Both the position numbers and the translations under genes were made by a program. A model generated the notes under the pieces. That model was not told the DNA's origin. It made no database searches and was given only the letters and a program-made list of their open reading frames with translations. DNA of 64,000 bases from Caulobacter sp031457805. Its GTDB lineage: Bacteria > Pseudomonadota > Alphaproteobacteria > Caulobacterales > Caulobacteraceae. Below are positions 55,825-64,000 of the stretch, in pieces (position 1 is the first letter of the stretch; the number at the start of each line of letters is the position of its first letter). The DNA lies in NCBI RefSeq assembly GCF_031457805.1, contig NZ_JAVDXI010000003.1, forward strand, positions 372,001-436,000, read 5' to 3'.

Positions 55825-56607
55825 ATGAAACTCGACAACACCGTCGCCGCCGTCGTCACCGGAGGCGCTTCGGGCCTCGGCGAAGCCACCGCCCGCGCCC
55901 TGGCCGCCCAAGGCGTCAAGGTCGCCCTCTTCGACATGAACGAAGAGCGCGGTCTGCAGGTCGCCAAGGAGATCGGCGGCGTGTTCTGCAAGGTCAACGT
56001 GACCAGCGACGCCGATGTCGACGCCGGCTTCGAAAAGGCCCGCGCCGCGCACGGCCAGGAGCGCATCCTGGTGAACTGCGCCGGCACCGGCAACGCGGCC
56101 AAGACCGCCAGCCGCGACAAGGCCACCGGCGAGACCAAGCACTTCCCGCTCGACGCCTTCGACCGCATCATCCAGATCAACCTGGTCGGCACGTTCCGCT
56201 GCATCGCCAAGTCGGCCAAGGGCATGCTGGACCTTGAGCCGCTAGAAGACGGCGAGCGCGGCGCGATCGTCAACACCGCCTCGGTGGCGGCCGAGGACGG
56301 CCAGATGGGCCAGGCGGCCTACTCGGCCTCGAAGGGCGGCGTGGTGGGCATGACCCTGCCGATCGCTCGTGACCTGATGAGCGAAGGCATCCGCGTCAAC
56401 ACCATCCTGCCGGGCATCTTCAACACCCCGCTGATGAACAACGCGCCGGAAGCGGTGAAGGCCGGCCTGGCCGCCAGCGTTCCTTTCCCCAAGCGCCTGG
56501 GTCATCCGGAAGAGTACGCCCAGCTGGCGGTCACCATGATCACCTGCGGCTACTTCAACGGCGAGGACGTCCGCCTGGACGGCGGCATCCGCATGGCGCC
56601 GCGGTAA
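55825..56607 (+). CDS. SDR family oxidoreductase (3-hydroxyacyl-CoA dehydrogenase-like)
   Basis: A 260-residue classical SDR: cofactor motif TGGASGLG (about 13-20), NCAGTGNA (about 84-91), and catalytic Tyr-x3-Lys in AYSASKGG (about 168-175). The unusual insertion ASRDKATGETKHFPLDAFDRIIQINL matches type II 3-hydroxyacyl-CoA dehydrogenases (HSD10-like), so fatty- or branched-acyl oxidation is likely. The closing DVRLDGGIRMAPR is family-typical. ATG 55825 follows CAGGGAAAC. A palindromic repeat comes after the stop. Confidence 0.9.
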   Translation: MKLDNTVAAVVTGGASGLGEATARALAAQGVKVALFDMNEERGLQVAKEIGGVFCKVNVTSDADVDAGFEKARAAHGQERILVNCAGTGNAAKTASRDKATGETKHFPLDAFDRIIQINLVGTFRCIAKSAKGMLDLEPLEDGERGAIVNTASVAAEDGQMGQAAYSASKGGVVGMTLPIARDLMSEGIRVNTILPGIFNTPLMNNAPEAVKAGLAASVPFPKRLGHPEEYAQLAVTMITCGYFNGEDVRLDGGIRMAPR

Positions 56608-56618
56608 GGGTCGCGCGC

Positions 56619-56733
56619 TCCTCCCCCGCGATGCGGGGGAGGTGGCCCAGAGGGCCGGAGGGGGCGAACTCGGCCTTGGCGGCGCTAGCCCCCTCAGTCA
56701 CTCCGTGACAGCTCCCCCGCATCGCGGGGGAGC
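56619..56733. repeat. GC-rich palindromic intergenic repeat (copy 5)
   Basis: Nearly the same as copy 4 (40968-41083), including GTGGCCCAGAGGGCCGGAGG and CGCTAGCCCCCTCAGTCAC. It lies between the convergent SDR and lipoprotein genes; its paired stems would stop transcription from both sides. Confidence 0.8.
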
Positions 56734-56743
56734 ATCTTCCGAC

Positions 56744-57334
56744 TTACTTCGCTTCAGGCCGGACGATCGTACTGGCCAGGTTGGCCATGATCTCGCGGGC
56801 GTCGTAGGCGCGGGGATCGCCCTGCGGCTTCTGGCCCTTGTGCATGACGATCTCGGCGCCGGCCTCGAACTTCTCGACTGTGCGGATCTGGCCGCGATCA
56901 GCGAAGAAGGGGTCACCCCAGAAGGGGTCCCAGGTGCGCCAGCCATAGGCGGGGCCGTAATAGCGCCAAGCCGGGCGCCAGTAGCCGTACGGATAGCCGA
57001 AGCCGAAGCCTGGGCGCGAGAACGGATCGGGCTCGACATAGGTGCGCGAGGTGCGGTCCGTGCGGTGGTCAGCGGTCTCGAACCAGTCATACCCTTGCTG
57101 CACCGTCAGCTCGGCCGAGCGGTACAGCAGATAGCGCTCGACGGTTTCGCGCGAGGTCAGGTTGTTGCCGGCGAACGACACGCGATAGCGGTCGCCTTCC
57201 AGCTTCTGCTCCGAGAAGCCGCCGGTGACGGCGCCGGAGGTGACGCGAGGCTGATACGGCGTAGGCGTGGCGCAGGCGGCGAGGCCGGCGGTCACGACCA
57301 GCGCGGCGGCGAGGGCGGCCTTCTTGATCGACAT
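56744..57334 (-). CDS. CC0125/CC1285 family lipoprotein
   Basis: A 196-residue lipoprotein. The signal peptide ends in the lipobox LAAC (about 19-22), so lipidation at Cys22. The mature part matches the CC0125/CC1285 family named from C. crescentus: EQKLEGDRYRVSFAGN, TVERYLLYRSAELTVQQGYDWF, then a Gly/Tyr/Trp-rich stretch with GYPYGYWRPAWRYYGP. The family has no known function; the Tyr/Trp stretch suggests contact with the envelope. The start ATG 57334 follows AAGGAGCACGTC. Confidence 0.9.
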   Translation of the reverse strand: MSIKKAALAAALVVTAGLAACATPTPYQPRVTSGAVTGGFSEQKLEGDRYRVSFAGNNLTSRETVERYLLYRSAELTVQQGYDWFETADHRTDRTSRTYVEPDPFSRPGFGFGYPYGYWRPAWRYYGPAYGWRTWDPFWGDPFFADRGQIRTVEKFEAGAEIVMHKGQKPQGDPRAYDAREIMANLASTIVRPEAK

Positions 57335-57427
57335 GACGTGCTCCTTCACGCGGAGTCCTTGGACATTGTCACAACTCTGGCCGCGCTTTGTGGTTTCGCC
57401 AAGGCCGCTTTGCCTCATGGTTGAAAC

Positions 57428-58060
57428 TTAACCGCGCGAGACGATCAGGACGGCGGCCGTGATCAGCAGAATTCCGACCAGGATCGCAAAGCCGCGACGG
57501 AAGCCCGGTTCGTTCATCCGGCTGGACAGCGCCGCGCCGCCGACGCCGTAGGCGGACATGCTGATCAGGTCCATGCCGATGGTGGCGCAGGCGAACATGA
57601 TCAGCTGCGGGACCAGCGGGCGGTCGACGTCGAGGAAGGGTGGCAGCACAGCCGAGAAGAACAGCAGGATCTTCGGGTTGGCGATCTGCACCATGAAGCC
57701 GTCGAAGAAGGCGGAGCGGCCGGCCCTGACACTGGCGGACGCTTGGCTCTCCAGGTTCCGGATCCCGGCCCACAGCGACTTCAGGCCCAGCCAGACGAGA
57801 TAGGCCGCGCCAGCGAGGGCCAGGACGTGAAAGGCCTTGGGAAAGGTGATGATCAGGGCGCCCAGGCCGAGCGCCGAACAGGCGAACCAGACCAGGGTGG
57901 CGGTGTTCATGCCCAAGACGCCCAACAGGGCGGCGGTCTTGCCCCGCGCCATGCCCGTGGCGATCGCGAACAGGTTGGCGGGCCCTGGCGTGATCGCCAT
58001 GACGAACATGGCGACGAGAAAGGCGCCATAGCGGGCGGGATCGACGGGCAGGTGGTCCAT
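57428..58060 (-). CDS. LysE family translocator
   Basis: A 210-residue inner-membrane exporter with the LysE/RhtB start FLVAMFVMAITPGPANLFAIATGMARGK (about 13-40) and five to six helices. Members export amino acids or homoserine lactones; the substrate here is unknown. ATG 58060 is chosen on the family start; a GTG at 58096 is in frame but has no ribosome-binding site. It is co-directional with the MAPEG gene upstream. Confidence 0.9.
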   Translation of the reverse strand: MDHLPVDPARYGAFLVAMFVMAITPGPANLFAIATGMARGKTAALLGVLGMNTATLVWFACSALGLGALIITFPKAFHVLALAGAAYLVWLGLKSLWAGIRNLESQASASVRAGRSAFFDGFMVQIANPKILLFFSAVLPPFLDVDRPLVPQLIMFACATIGMDLISMSAYGVGGAALSSRMNEPGFRRGFAILVGILLITAAVLIVSRG

Positions 58061-58102
58061 GGCGCGGATATAGGCTGCTCCGCCACGGACCACCAAGCAA
58101 AG

Positions 58103-58510
58103 CTAGGCGCCGACGACCGCATAGACGTAGATCGCCCGCCCCAGGGCGCCGAACAGCAGCACGGCCGTGGCCAGCATCTGGATGATGAAGCCCAGCTCTC
58201 TCTTCTTGGCGTCTGCGGCGTAGCCCAGGGCGTAGAGGATGCGGCCGATGATCCACACGACGCCGGCGGCGGCGGCGAACAGGTCGTTCCAGTAGATCGC
58301 GAACAGCCACAGCGACGGCAGGTAGATCACTAGCCACTCGACCGTATTGGCCTGGACGCGGATGTGGCGCTCCAGCTCCGGATCACCGGTCATGGCCGGG
58401 GCGTCGATGCCCGAGCGACGGCGGGCGCCGCCAATCCTCAGGATCATCCAGACATAGACGAGCAACGAGACCAGGGTGACGATCGCCACCAGCGCGTGGG
58501 ATTGCTGCAT
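58103..58510 (-). CDS. MAPEG family protein
   Basis: A 135-residue four-helix membrane protein of the MAPEG (eicosanoid/glutathione metabolism) superfamily. It shows the family pattern RHIRVQANTVEWLVIYLPSLWLFAIYWN (about 49-76) and GRILYALGYAADAKKRELGF (about 88-107). Bacterial members may be glutathione-dependent detoxifying enzymes. 42 bp separate it from the LysE gene, so they are probably co-transcribed. Confidence 0.9.
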   Translation of the reverse strand: MQQSHALVAIVTLVSLLVYVWMILRIGGARRRSGIDAPAMTGDPELERHIRVQANTVEWLVIYLPSLWLFAIYWNDLFAAAAGVVWIIGRILYALGYAADAKKRELGFIIQMLATAVLLFGALGRAIYVYAVVGA

Positions 58511-58615
58511 GTGTTTGTTTCCTCCCGACGGCCTTCTGGGCCGCTTAAGGGACGACCCTAGCGGGGTTCGAGGTGGCTTGGCATCCCCCCGCGCGCGCCT
58601 TAAGGGACTTGCGCG

Positions 58616-58630
58616 TTAAACACTTGTTAG
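58616..58630. promoter_or_regulatory. Near-consensus CtrA-like site (TTAA-N7-TTAG)
   Basis: TTAA (58616-58619), a seven-base gap, then TTAG (58627-58630), one base from the CtrA consensus TTAA-N7-TTAA. It lies between the divergent MAPEG and KTSC genes. Such matches arise by chance, so this is only a candidate. Confidence 0.25.
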
Positions 58631-58729
58631 GGATAGCTGTCGTCGTCGCGCGCGAAGGATCCGTTGGAACCTCGCTCCCGTTCGTTCGCTTTTCCCGATG
58701 ACGATCCTCATCCGCGGAGGCTTTGCGCC

Positions 58730-58930
58730 ATGCGAGTGGAATCCACGGCGATCACCGAAATCACCTACACCCCCGAGCACGGCAAGCTGTTCGTCACGTT
58801 CCACGACGGCGACGAATACGTCTATGTCGGCGTGCCCGAACGGATCAGTCAGGCCTTCTATCGATCTCGCTCGAAGGGGCGGTTCTTCCAGCGGATGATC
58901 CGGGATCGGTACCCGTACAATCGGGTGTGA
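58730..58930 (+). CDS. KTSC domain protein
   Basis: A 66-residue protein made of one KTSC domain: ESTAITEITYTPEHGKLFVTF, then YVYVGVPERISQAFYRSRSKGRFFQRMIRDRYP. The domain is named from a lysyl-tRNA synthetase C-terminal extension; free-standing copies are common and their function is unknown, with RNA binding suggested. ATG 58730 has GGAGG ten bases upstream. It converges with the cupin gene 7 bp away. Confidence 0.87.
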   Translation: MRVESTAITEITYTPEHGKLFVTFHDGDEYVYVGVPERISQAFYRSRSKGRFFQRMIRDRYPYNRV

Positions 58931-58937
58931 GCGGCGG

Positions 58938-59447
58938 CTAACTCCCGCCCGGCAGCTTGATCCCCAACAGCACCAAGCGCTCCCCGATGATTCCGAACCA
59001 GTGAGGGACGCCTGCGGGGATCAGGATGACATCACCTGCGCCAAGCGGCCGCGTCGCGCCGCCTTCGATGCGACTCCCCTCCACCAGGCCTGGCCTGCGG
59101 GTCTCCGGATCGACGAGGGCGCCGCCGGAAACCAGCGTGCCCGCCCCCTCAAGCACGATCGCGTATTCCGCCTCGCTCGGATGCACAGCGGGACGGCCCG
59201 GCTTCTTCCAGATTTCGATCGCCGCCACATTGGTCCCGTCGCGGACCAGCGGGCGCCAGGCGAAGCCTTGATCAGGCTTCATCGCGCCGAGCATTTCGCT
59301 CAGCTGAGCCTGTACATCAGCCTGGCTCGCAAAGCCTGACGGCTCAGGCGGCGAAGCCTCGGCGACCTGCGCCGAAGCGGCGGCGCTGATTGAGAGCGCT
59401 AGCGCAACAGGCGCAACGCCCAACTTGAAGGCTCTTGCCGGTGTCAT
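58938..59447 (-). CDS. Exported cupin domain protein
   Basis: A 169-residue protein with a signal peptide (about 1-26, ending SAQVAEA) and a single cupin barrel. The first motif resembles HPSEAEYAIVLEGAGTLVSGG (about 98-118) and the second DVILIPAGVPHWFG (about 142-155). Two His plus Glu could bind a metal. Periplasmic, substrate unknown. CTGGAGCG precedes the ATG. Confidence 0.85.
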   Translation of the reverse strand: MTPARAFKLGVAPVALALSISAAASAQVAEASPPEPSGFASQADVQAQLSEMLGAMKPDQGFAWRPLVRDGTNVAAIEIWKKPGRPAVHPSEAEYAIVLEGAGTLVSGGALVDPETRRPGLVEGSRIEGGATRPLGAGDVILIPAGVPHWFGIIGERLVLLGIKLPGGS

Positions 59448-59574
59448 CGCTCCAGACCCCCTCAGACGCGTGGGCTAGCCATAGCGGCGCGCGCTCAGAA
59501 AAGACATCGCCCATAGAAAAAGGCGCCGCGAGTATCCCCCGCGACGCCCTTCAACCTTTCGCGCCGACGCGCGA

Positions 59575-60801
59575 CTAGCCGCGCTTGTCGCGCTTGGCCA
59601 GGACCCGCAGACGCAGGGCGTTGAGCTTGATGAAGCCGCCGGCGTCGCGGTGGTCGTAGGCGACCTTGCCTTCCTCGAAGGTGACCAGGTCCTGGTCGTA
59701 AAGCGAGTAGGGGCTCTCGCGGCCGATGACCGTGACATTGCCCTTGTACAGCTTCACGCGGACGCTGCCGGTGACCTTGTCCTGGCTGTAGTCGATGGCG
59801 GCCTGCAGCATCTCGCGCTCGGGCGAGAACCAGAAGCCGTTGTAGACCAGCGATGCGTACTTCGGCATCAGCTCGTCCTTCAGGTGCATCGCGCCGCGGT
59901 CCAGCGTGATGCTTTCGATGCCGCGGTGAGCGGCCAGCAGGATGGTGCCGCCCGGGGTCTCGTAGACGCCGCGCGACTTCATGCCGACGAAGCGGTTCTC
60001 GACGAGGTCAAGGCGGCCGATGCCGTTGTCGCGGCCCAGCTCATTGAGCTTGGTCAGCAGGGTGGCCGGGCTCATCGCCACGCCGTCGATGGCGACCGGG
60101 TCGCCCTTCTCGAAGTCGATGGTGATGATGGTCGGCTTATCGGGCGCGTCTTCCGGCGCGATCGTGCGCATGTGGACGAACTCGGGGGCCTCGACCGCCG
60201 GGTCTTCCAGGACCTTACCCTCGGACGAGGAGTGCAGCAGGTTGGCGTCGACGCTGAACGGCGCTTCGCCGCGCTTGTCCTTGGTGATCTGGATCTGGTG
60301 CTTCTCGGCGAAGTCCAGCAGGGCCTCACGGGACTTGAAGTCCCACTCACGCCAGGGGGCGATCACGGTGATGTCGGGCTCGAGGCCATAGTAGCCGAGC
60401 TCGAAGCGGACCTGGTCGTTGCCCTTGCCGGTCGCGCCGTGGCTGACGGCGTCGGCGCCCATCTTGCGAGCGATCTCGATCTGCTTCTTGGCGATCAGCG
60501 GACGCGCGATCGAGGTGCCGAGCAGATACTGGCCCTCATAGACCGTGTTGGCGCGGAACATCGGGAACACGAAGTCGCGCACGAACTCCTCGCGGACGTC
60601 CTCGATGAAGATGTTCTCGGGCTTGACGCCGGCGGCCAGCGCCTTGGCGCGGGCCGGTTCGATCTCTTCGCCCTGGCCCAGGTCGGCCGTGAAGGTGATG
60701 ACCTCAGCGCCGTACTCGGTCTGCAGCCACTTCAGGATGATCGAGGTGTCGAGGCCGCCCGAATAGGCGAGCACGACCTTCTTCACGGACTTGTCGGCCA
60801 T
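59575..60801 (-). CDS. argG: Argininosuccinate synthase
   Basis: Condenses citrulline and aspartate with ATP in arginine synthesis. 408 residues. The N-type ATP loop is AYSGGLDTS (12-20). The downstream SHGATGKGNDQVRFELGYY and LVENRFVGMKSRGVYETPGG segments are diagnostic. It is a normal-length, single-gene unit about 80 bp downstream of the small membrane-protein gene. Confidence 0.97.
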   Translation of the reverse strand: MADKSVKKVVLAYSGGLDTSIILKWLQTEYGAEVITFTADLGQGEEIEPARAKALAAGVKPENIFIEDVREEFVRDFVFPMFRANTVYEGQYLLGTSIARPLIAKKQIEIARKMGADAVSHGATGKGNDQVRFELGYYGLEPDITVIAPWREWDFKSREALLDFAEKHQIQITKDKRGEAPFSVDANLLHSSSEGKVLEDPAVEAPEFVHMRTIAPEDAPDKPTIITIDFEKGDPVAIDGVAMSPATLLTKLNELGRDNGIGRLDLVENRFVGMKSRGVYETPGGTILLAAHRGIESITLDRGAMHLKDELMPKYASLVYNGFWFSPEREMLQAAIDYSQDKVTGSVRVKLYKGNVTVIGRESPYSLYDQDLVTFEEGKVAYDHRDAGGFIKLNALRLRVLAKRDKRG

Positions 60802-60884
60802 GAGCGGGTCCTTTCGGAGAGAAACACAAAGTCGCGCGCCTTCAACGGCGAAAGGCCGCGCGGGTCAAGCGTTAATAGGGCTGC

Positions 60885-61247
60885 CTACAGGACGTCCTCG
60901 TCCTGCAGCGTCTTGATGGCCGACCGCAGGTGGAAAAGCTGGGCCATGGCCAGTACGGCGCCGAGGGTGGCGCGCACGCAGAACACCATCACCGCCTCGA
61001 GCCCTTCCGCCCGGAACGTCGTGCCCGACAGGGTGAAGGCGAAGATGATCGCCATCGACGCGACCGGAATCCACAGCAGGCCTGCGGCCTTGTTGAACCG
61101 AAGCGCCGGCTTGCCGTCACGACCCCATACGATCGGCACGCTCGCGCCGGCCGGGATGCGTTTCCAGGCGCCGTGGGCGGTGGTGGCGATGATGGTCAGG
61201 GCGGCGATCGACAGACCGTCGCCGATGATCCGCAGGGCCGTTTCCAT
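60885..61247 (-). CDS. Small membrane protein downstream of kup
   Basis: A 120-residue protein with three or four hydrophobic segments (about 10-25, 52-75, 83-105). It contains ATTAHGAWKRIPAGASVPIVWGRDGKPALRFNKAAG between helices and ends in an acidic DEDVL. No family recognised. It starts 3 bp after the kup stop in the same direction, so it is in the kup operon and may assist or regulate the transporter. Confidence 0.75.
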   Translation of the reverse strand: METALRIIGDGLSIAALTIIATTAHGAWKRIPAGASVPIVWGRDGKPALRFNKAAGLLWIPVASMAIIFAFTLSGTTFRAEGLEAVMVFCVRATLGAVLAMAQLFHLRSAIKTLQDEDVL

Positions 61248-61250
61248 CGC

Positions 61251-63248
61251 CTAGACCGTCACCTGGGCGCCCAGCTCGACCACGCGGCCGGGCGGGATCT
61301 TGAAGAAGTCCGTCGGGTTGGCGGCGTTCTTCATCAGGTAGATGAACAGGCGGTCCTGCCACAGCGGCATGCCGCTGTTGGCCGACGGCACGATCGAGCG
61401 GCGGCCGAGGAAGAAGCTGGTGGCCATGATGTCGAACTTCAGGCCCTGCTTGCGGCACACGGCCAGGGCCTTGGGGATGTTCGGGCTTTCCATGAAGCCG
61501 TAGTTGACCACGACCTTCTTGAAGTCGTCGTTGACCTTCTCGATCTTGACCCGGTCCTCCTCGGCGACACGCGGCGTCTCGGCGGTGCGGACCGTCAGGA
61601 TGACGTTGCGCTCGTGCAGCACCTTGTTGTGCTTGAGGTTGTGCATCAGGGCGACGGGCGTCATGTCCGGGTCGGACGTCAGGAAGATCGCCGTGCCCGG
61701 CGCGCGGTGCGGGGCGCGGGCGCGCAGGATGTCCATCAGGTCGGCGACGGGCAGGCTGTCGCGGCGGGTCTTGTCGGTCAGGATCTGGCTGCCGCGCACC
61801 CAGGTGGCCATCACCGTGAACAGCGCCGCGCCGATCAGCACCGGCAGCCAGCCGCCCGAGAAGAAGCGCAGGGCGTTGGCGCTGAGGAAGGTGATGTCCA
61901 GGGCCAGGAACGGCACCAGGAAGAGCAGCGCCATCGGCATGCTCCACTTCCACAGCTTGCGCATGACGATGAAGGCCATGCACGTGGTCACGATCATCGT
62001 GCCGGTCACGGCCAGGCCATAGGCGTGGGCCAGGGCCGAGGACGTCTGGAACGTGAACATGATGGCCAGCACGCCGACCAGAAGCATGGTGTTGAGCTGG
62101 GGCACGAAGATCTGGCCCGATTGGGTCTCAGAGGTCCGGCGCACGTCGAGGCGCGGCAACAGGCCCAGCTGGATGGCTTGCTGGGTCAGCGAGAACGCGC
62201 CGGTGATCACGGCCTGGCTGGCGATCACGGTCGCCGCACCGGCCAACAGCACCAGCGGCAGGCGCAGCGCCTCGGGGGCCATCTCGAAGAACCAGTTCAG
62301 CTCCGGCATCGCGGTTCCGGCCGCCTCGGCGGCTTGAAGCGTGGTCAGGGCGAAGGCGCCTTGGCCCAGATAGTTCATGGCCAGGCACGGCAAGACGAAG
62401 AACAGCCAGGCGGCCTGGATCGGCCAGCGGCCGAAGTGACCCATGTCGGCGGTCAGGGCCTCGACGCCGGTCACGGTCAGGAACACCGCGCCCAGGACGA
62501 TGAAGCCGGTCAGGCCGTGCTCGGCCAGGAACTTGACCGCATAGAACGGGTTCACCGCCATCAGGATGCCGGGGTTGCCGGCCAGATTGATCAGACCCAG
62601 CGAGAACATCACGCCAAACCAAACGGCGCAGACCGGGCCGAAAAGCTTGCCGACCGAGGCCGTGCCCCGGCTCTGGATGAAGAACAGGCCCAGCAGCATC
62701 ACCGTGGCGATCAGCAGCACGACCTCATTGGTCACGCCGTGTTCAAGGGCGGGGATGGTGCGAAGGCCTTCGACGGCGGACAGCACCGACATGGCCGGCG
62801 TGATCACCGCGTCGCCGTAGAACAGCGCCGCGCCGGCGACGCCCAGAGCGAAGACCAGGGTGGTGCGCCGCCCCATGGCGTGCTGGGCCAGGGCCATCAG
62901 CGAGAGCACCCCGCCTTCGCCCTTGTTGTCGGCGCGCATGATGAAGACGACGTACTTGATCGTCACGATCAGGAACATCGCCCACAGGGCCAGCGAGACG
63001 ACGCCGAAGATCTCCGACCGGGTGACGCCGTCATGGGCGGCTGCGGCGAGGGCTTCCTTGAAGGCGTAGAGCGGGCTGGTGCCGATGTCGCCGAACACCA
63101 CGCCGACCGAGCCCAGGGCCAGAGCAAAAAAGCCATGGCCCTTCAGGTCATGGCCGTGACCGTTGGTTGCGGCGCCGTCTTGTTGGGGAATGTCTGAGGA
63201 CGCAGGCGCACAGTCGGCTGCGGAGTCGATGGGGGCTTCGGAAGCCAT
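61251..63248 (-). CDS. kup: Kup family potassium uptake protein
   Basis: A proton-coupled potassium importer of the KUP/HAK/KT family, 665 residues with about twelve helices. The clear family signature GSVGVVFGDIGTSPLYAFKEA (about 47-67) is followed by NKGEGGVLSLMAL. The cytoplasmic C-terminus (about 480-665) carries GTAIFLTSDPDMTPVALMHNL. The N-terminal ~35 residues are low-complexity. ATG 63248 has GGAGGGATTAC upstream; an in-frame start 31 residues earlier lies in an atypical Arg-rich extension. It is co-transcribed with the next small gene and divergent from the Rrf2 gene. Confidence 0.95.
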   Translation of the reverse strand: MASEAPIDSAADCAPASSDIPQQDGAATNGHGHDLKGHGFFALALGSVGVVFGDIGTSPLYAFKEALAAAAHDGVTRSEIFGVVSLALWAMFLIVTIKYVVFIMRADNKGEGGVLSLMALAQHAMGRRTTLVFALGVAGAALFYGDAVITPAMSVLSAVEGLRTIPALEHGVTNEVVLLIATVMLLGLFFIQSRGTASVGKLFGPVCAVWFGVMFSLGLINLAGNPGILMAVNPFYAVKFLAEHGLTGFIVLGAVFLTVTGVEALTADMGHFGRWPIQAAWLFFVLPCLAMNYLGQGAFALTTLQAAEAAGTAMPELNWFFEMAPEALRLPLVLLAGAATVIASQAVITGAFSLTQQAIQLGLLPRLDVRRTSETQSGQIFVPQLNTMLLVGVLAIMFTFQTSSALAHAYGLAVTGTMIVTTCMAFIVMRKLWKWSMPMALLFLVPFLALDITFLSANALRFFSGGWLPVLIGAALFTVMATWVRGSQILTDKTRRDSLPVADLMDILRARAPHRAPGTAIFLTSDPDMTPVALMHNLKHNKVLHERNVILTVRTAETPRVAEEDRVKIEKVNDDFKKVVVNYGFMESPNIPKALAVCRKQGLKFDIMATSFFLGRRSIVPSANSGMPLWQDRLFIYLMKNAANPTDFFKIPPGRVVELGAQVTV

Positions 63249-63448
63249 GTAATCCCTCCGGGGAGCCCTCGCAAAACGCTGCTGGCCGACCCATATCGCG
63301 ATCAAGCGCGGCGCGATACACCCAAACCGCGCCCGGTTCAATCGTCACGCTGCGTCGCATCATGCGGCCTGTTCGTCGGCGAACGCTTTCATCGCTGCGC
63401 AGTTTTCGGTTGAACGCGCGGGCGGCCACCTTACGTTCCCGGGTTGAG

Positions 63449-63871
63449 ATGTCGGACAGTCAGAAATTCCCCGTCGCGGCCCATGCCCTGGCCTATCTGG
63501 CGCACAAGGCCGCGTTCTCGGCCGATCGCGCCGTGGCCAGCGCCGAGCTCGCCGCCTCGGTGCCGACGAACCCGGTCGTGGTCCGCCGGGTCACCGCGAT
63601 GCTGGGGAAGGCCGGCCTGATCGGCGCCCGCGCCGGCGCCAATGGTGGGGCCTGGCTGCTCAAGCCCGCCGAGACCATCACCCTTGATGTCGTACTGCGG
63701 GCCGTCAACGGCTGCGCCCATCTCGGCGTCGCGCCCAAGGGCGTGAAGGGTTGCCCGGTGGGCGAGAAGATCCCCGACGCCGTCCGCGCAGCGATCCTGG
63801 CTGCAGATCAGGCCGCCGCCGAGCGGTTGTCCCGGATCACGGTCGCGGATCTTCTGAGCGAACTTCACTAG
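63449..63871 (+). CDS. Rrf2 family transcriptional regulator
   Basis: A 140-residue one-domain regulator with the Rrf2 winged helix: FPVAAHALAYLAHKA, SAELAASVPTNPVVVRRVTAMLGKAGLIGARAGANGGAWLLKPAETITL. Two cysteines (in NGCAHLGVAPKGVKGCPVG) sit where Fe-S-sensing members have three or more, so an intact cluster is doubtful. ATG 63449 is the family-like start but its Shine-Dalgarno is weak. It is divergent from kup. Confidence 0.87.
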   Translation: MSDSQKFPVAAHALAYLAHKAAFSADRAVASAELAASVPTNPVVVRRVTAMLGKAGLIGARAGANGGAWLLKPAETITLDVVLRAVNGCAHLGVAPKGVKGCPVGEKIPDAVRAAILAADQAAAERLSRITVADLLSELH

Positions 63872-64000
63872 ACCATAAGCCCTGGCCTTCAGCCGCGCTG
63901 ATTCCAGCCTTCGAAAAACTGCATCAAACATTGTTGCTGTTCCTCTGGTGGCGCGATTGGGCGTCATTACGTAATCGCTACCGTTTCAGTTTCTAAACGC
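63872..64000. other. Right-hand edge, no gene; ATTACGTAAT palindrome
   Basis: No coding sequence was supported in these 129 bp. ATTACGTAAT (63966-63975) is an exact ten-base palindrome sharing the TTACGTAA core seen at 739-746. It may be a promoter or operator for a gene beyond the edge. Confidence 0.35.

Noticed and set aside
60930..63197. Open frame of 755 codons on the plus strand, very rich in His, Gln and Arg
   Set aside because: Antisense to kup and the small membrane protein; a shadow of hydrophobic codons on the other strand.

Overview
The window is high-GC, densely coded alphaproteobacterial DNA. Gene content and order point to Caulobacter: an NAD-specific glutamate dehydrogenase of about 1,600 residues (GdhZ type), a WecG/TagA-family glycosyltransferase a few genes away that fits the holdfast enzyme HfsJ, a CC0125/CC1285-type lipoprotein, a class I lysyl-tRNA synthetase, and many GC-rich palindromic intergenic repeats. 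No tRNA, rRNA, CRISPR array, transposase or prophage was seen. About 57 genes are called, one of them cut by the left edge. Names rest on reading translated sequence; no search was run.

Layout. 0-2 kb: start of an acyl-CoA dehydrogenase behind a MerR regulator, then an XRE/S24-like regulator whose protease residues are replaced. 1.9-5.4 kb: lysS and pgm. 5.4-6.4 kb: repeat-filled gap, then purH, a hydrolase and a DUF418 membrane protein. 10-16 kb: gdhZ and an AI-2E transporter. 16-26.7 kb: DUF853 ATPase, a MHYT-PAS-GGDEF-EAL protein, galE, an EamA transporter with an SDR, hfsJ, a quinone oxidoreductase and an isoaspartyl peptidase. 26.7-27.6 kb: a second repeat-filled gap holding an inverted copy of the first. 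27.6-33.4 kb: a Tat-exported FAD oxidoreductase, a heparinase II/III protein, rpe, rsmB and an SDHAF4-like protein. 33.6-41 kb: GH115, ggt, pyrF, marC and a UbiH-type hydroxylase. 41-45.7 kb: Trm112, a Lon-N protein, CnoX, ProX, DUF6065, and a membrane protein/winged-helix regulator pair. 45.8-52.7 kb: a very large TolB-propeller amidohydrolase, then divergent glmM and glmS. 52.7-64 kb: a cyclopropane synthase, TrmO, GNAT, YkvA, SDR, lipoprotein, LysE, MAPEG, KTSC and cupin proteins, argG, kup and an Rrf2 regulator.

How the genes fit together. Most are core metabolism: sugar phosphates and nucleotide sugars (pgm, galE, glmM, glmS), purines and pyrimidines (purH, pyrF), arginine and glutamate (argG, gdhZ). 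A surface-polysaccharide and c-di-GMP theme runs through 18-25 kb.

Most interesting non-coding signals: (1) inverted ~550-bp repeats, identical over 171 bp, bounding a 20.6-kb segment; (2) a 62-bp nested dyad of six CAGAG/CTCTG half-sites in front of the membrane protein/regulator pair at 44.8 kb; (3) a hairpin that buries the ribosome-binding site and both candidate start codons of the hfsJ-like gene.
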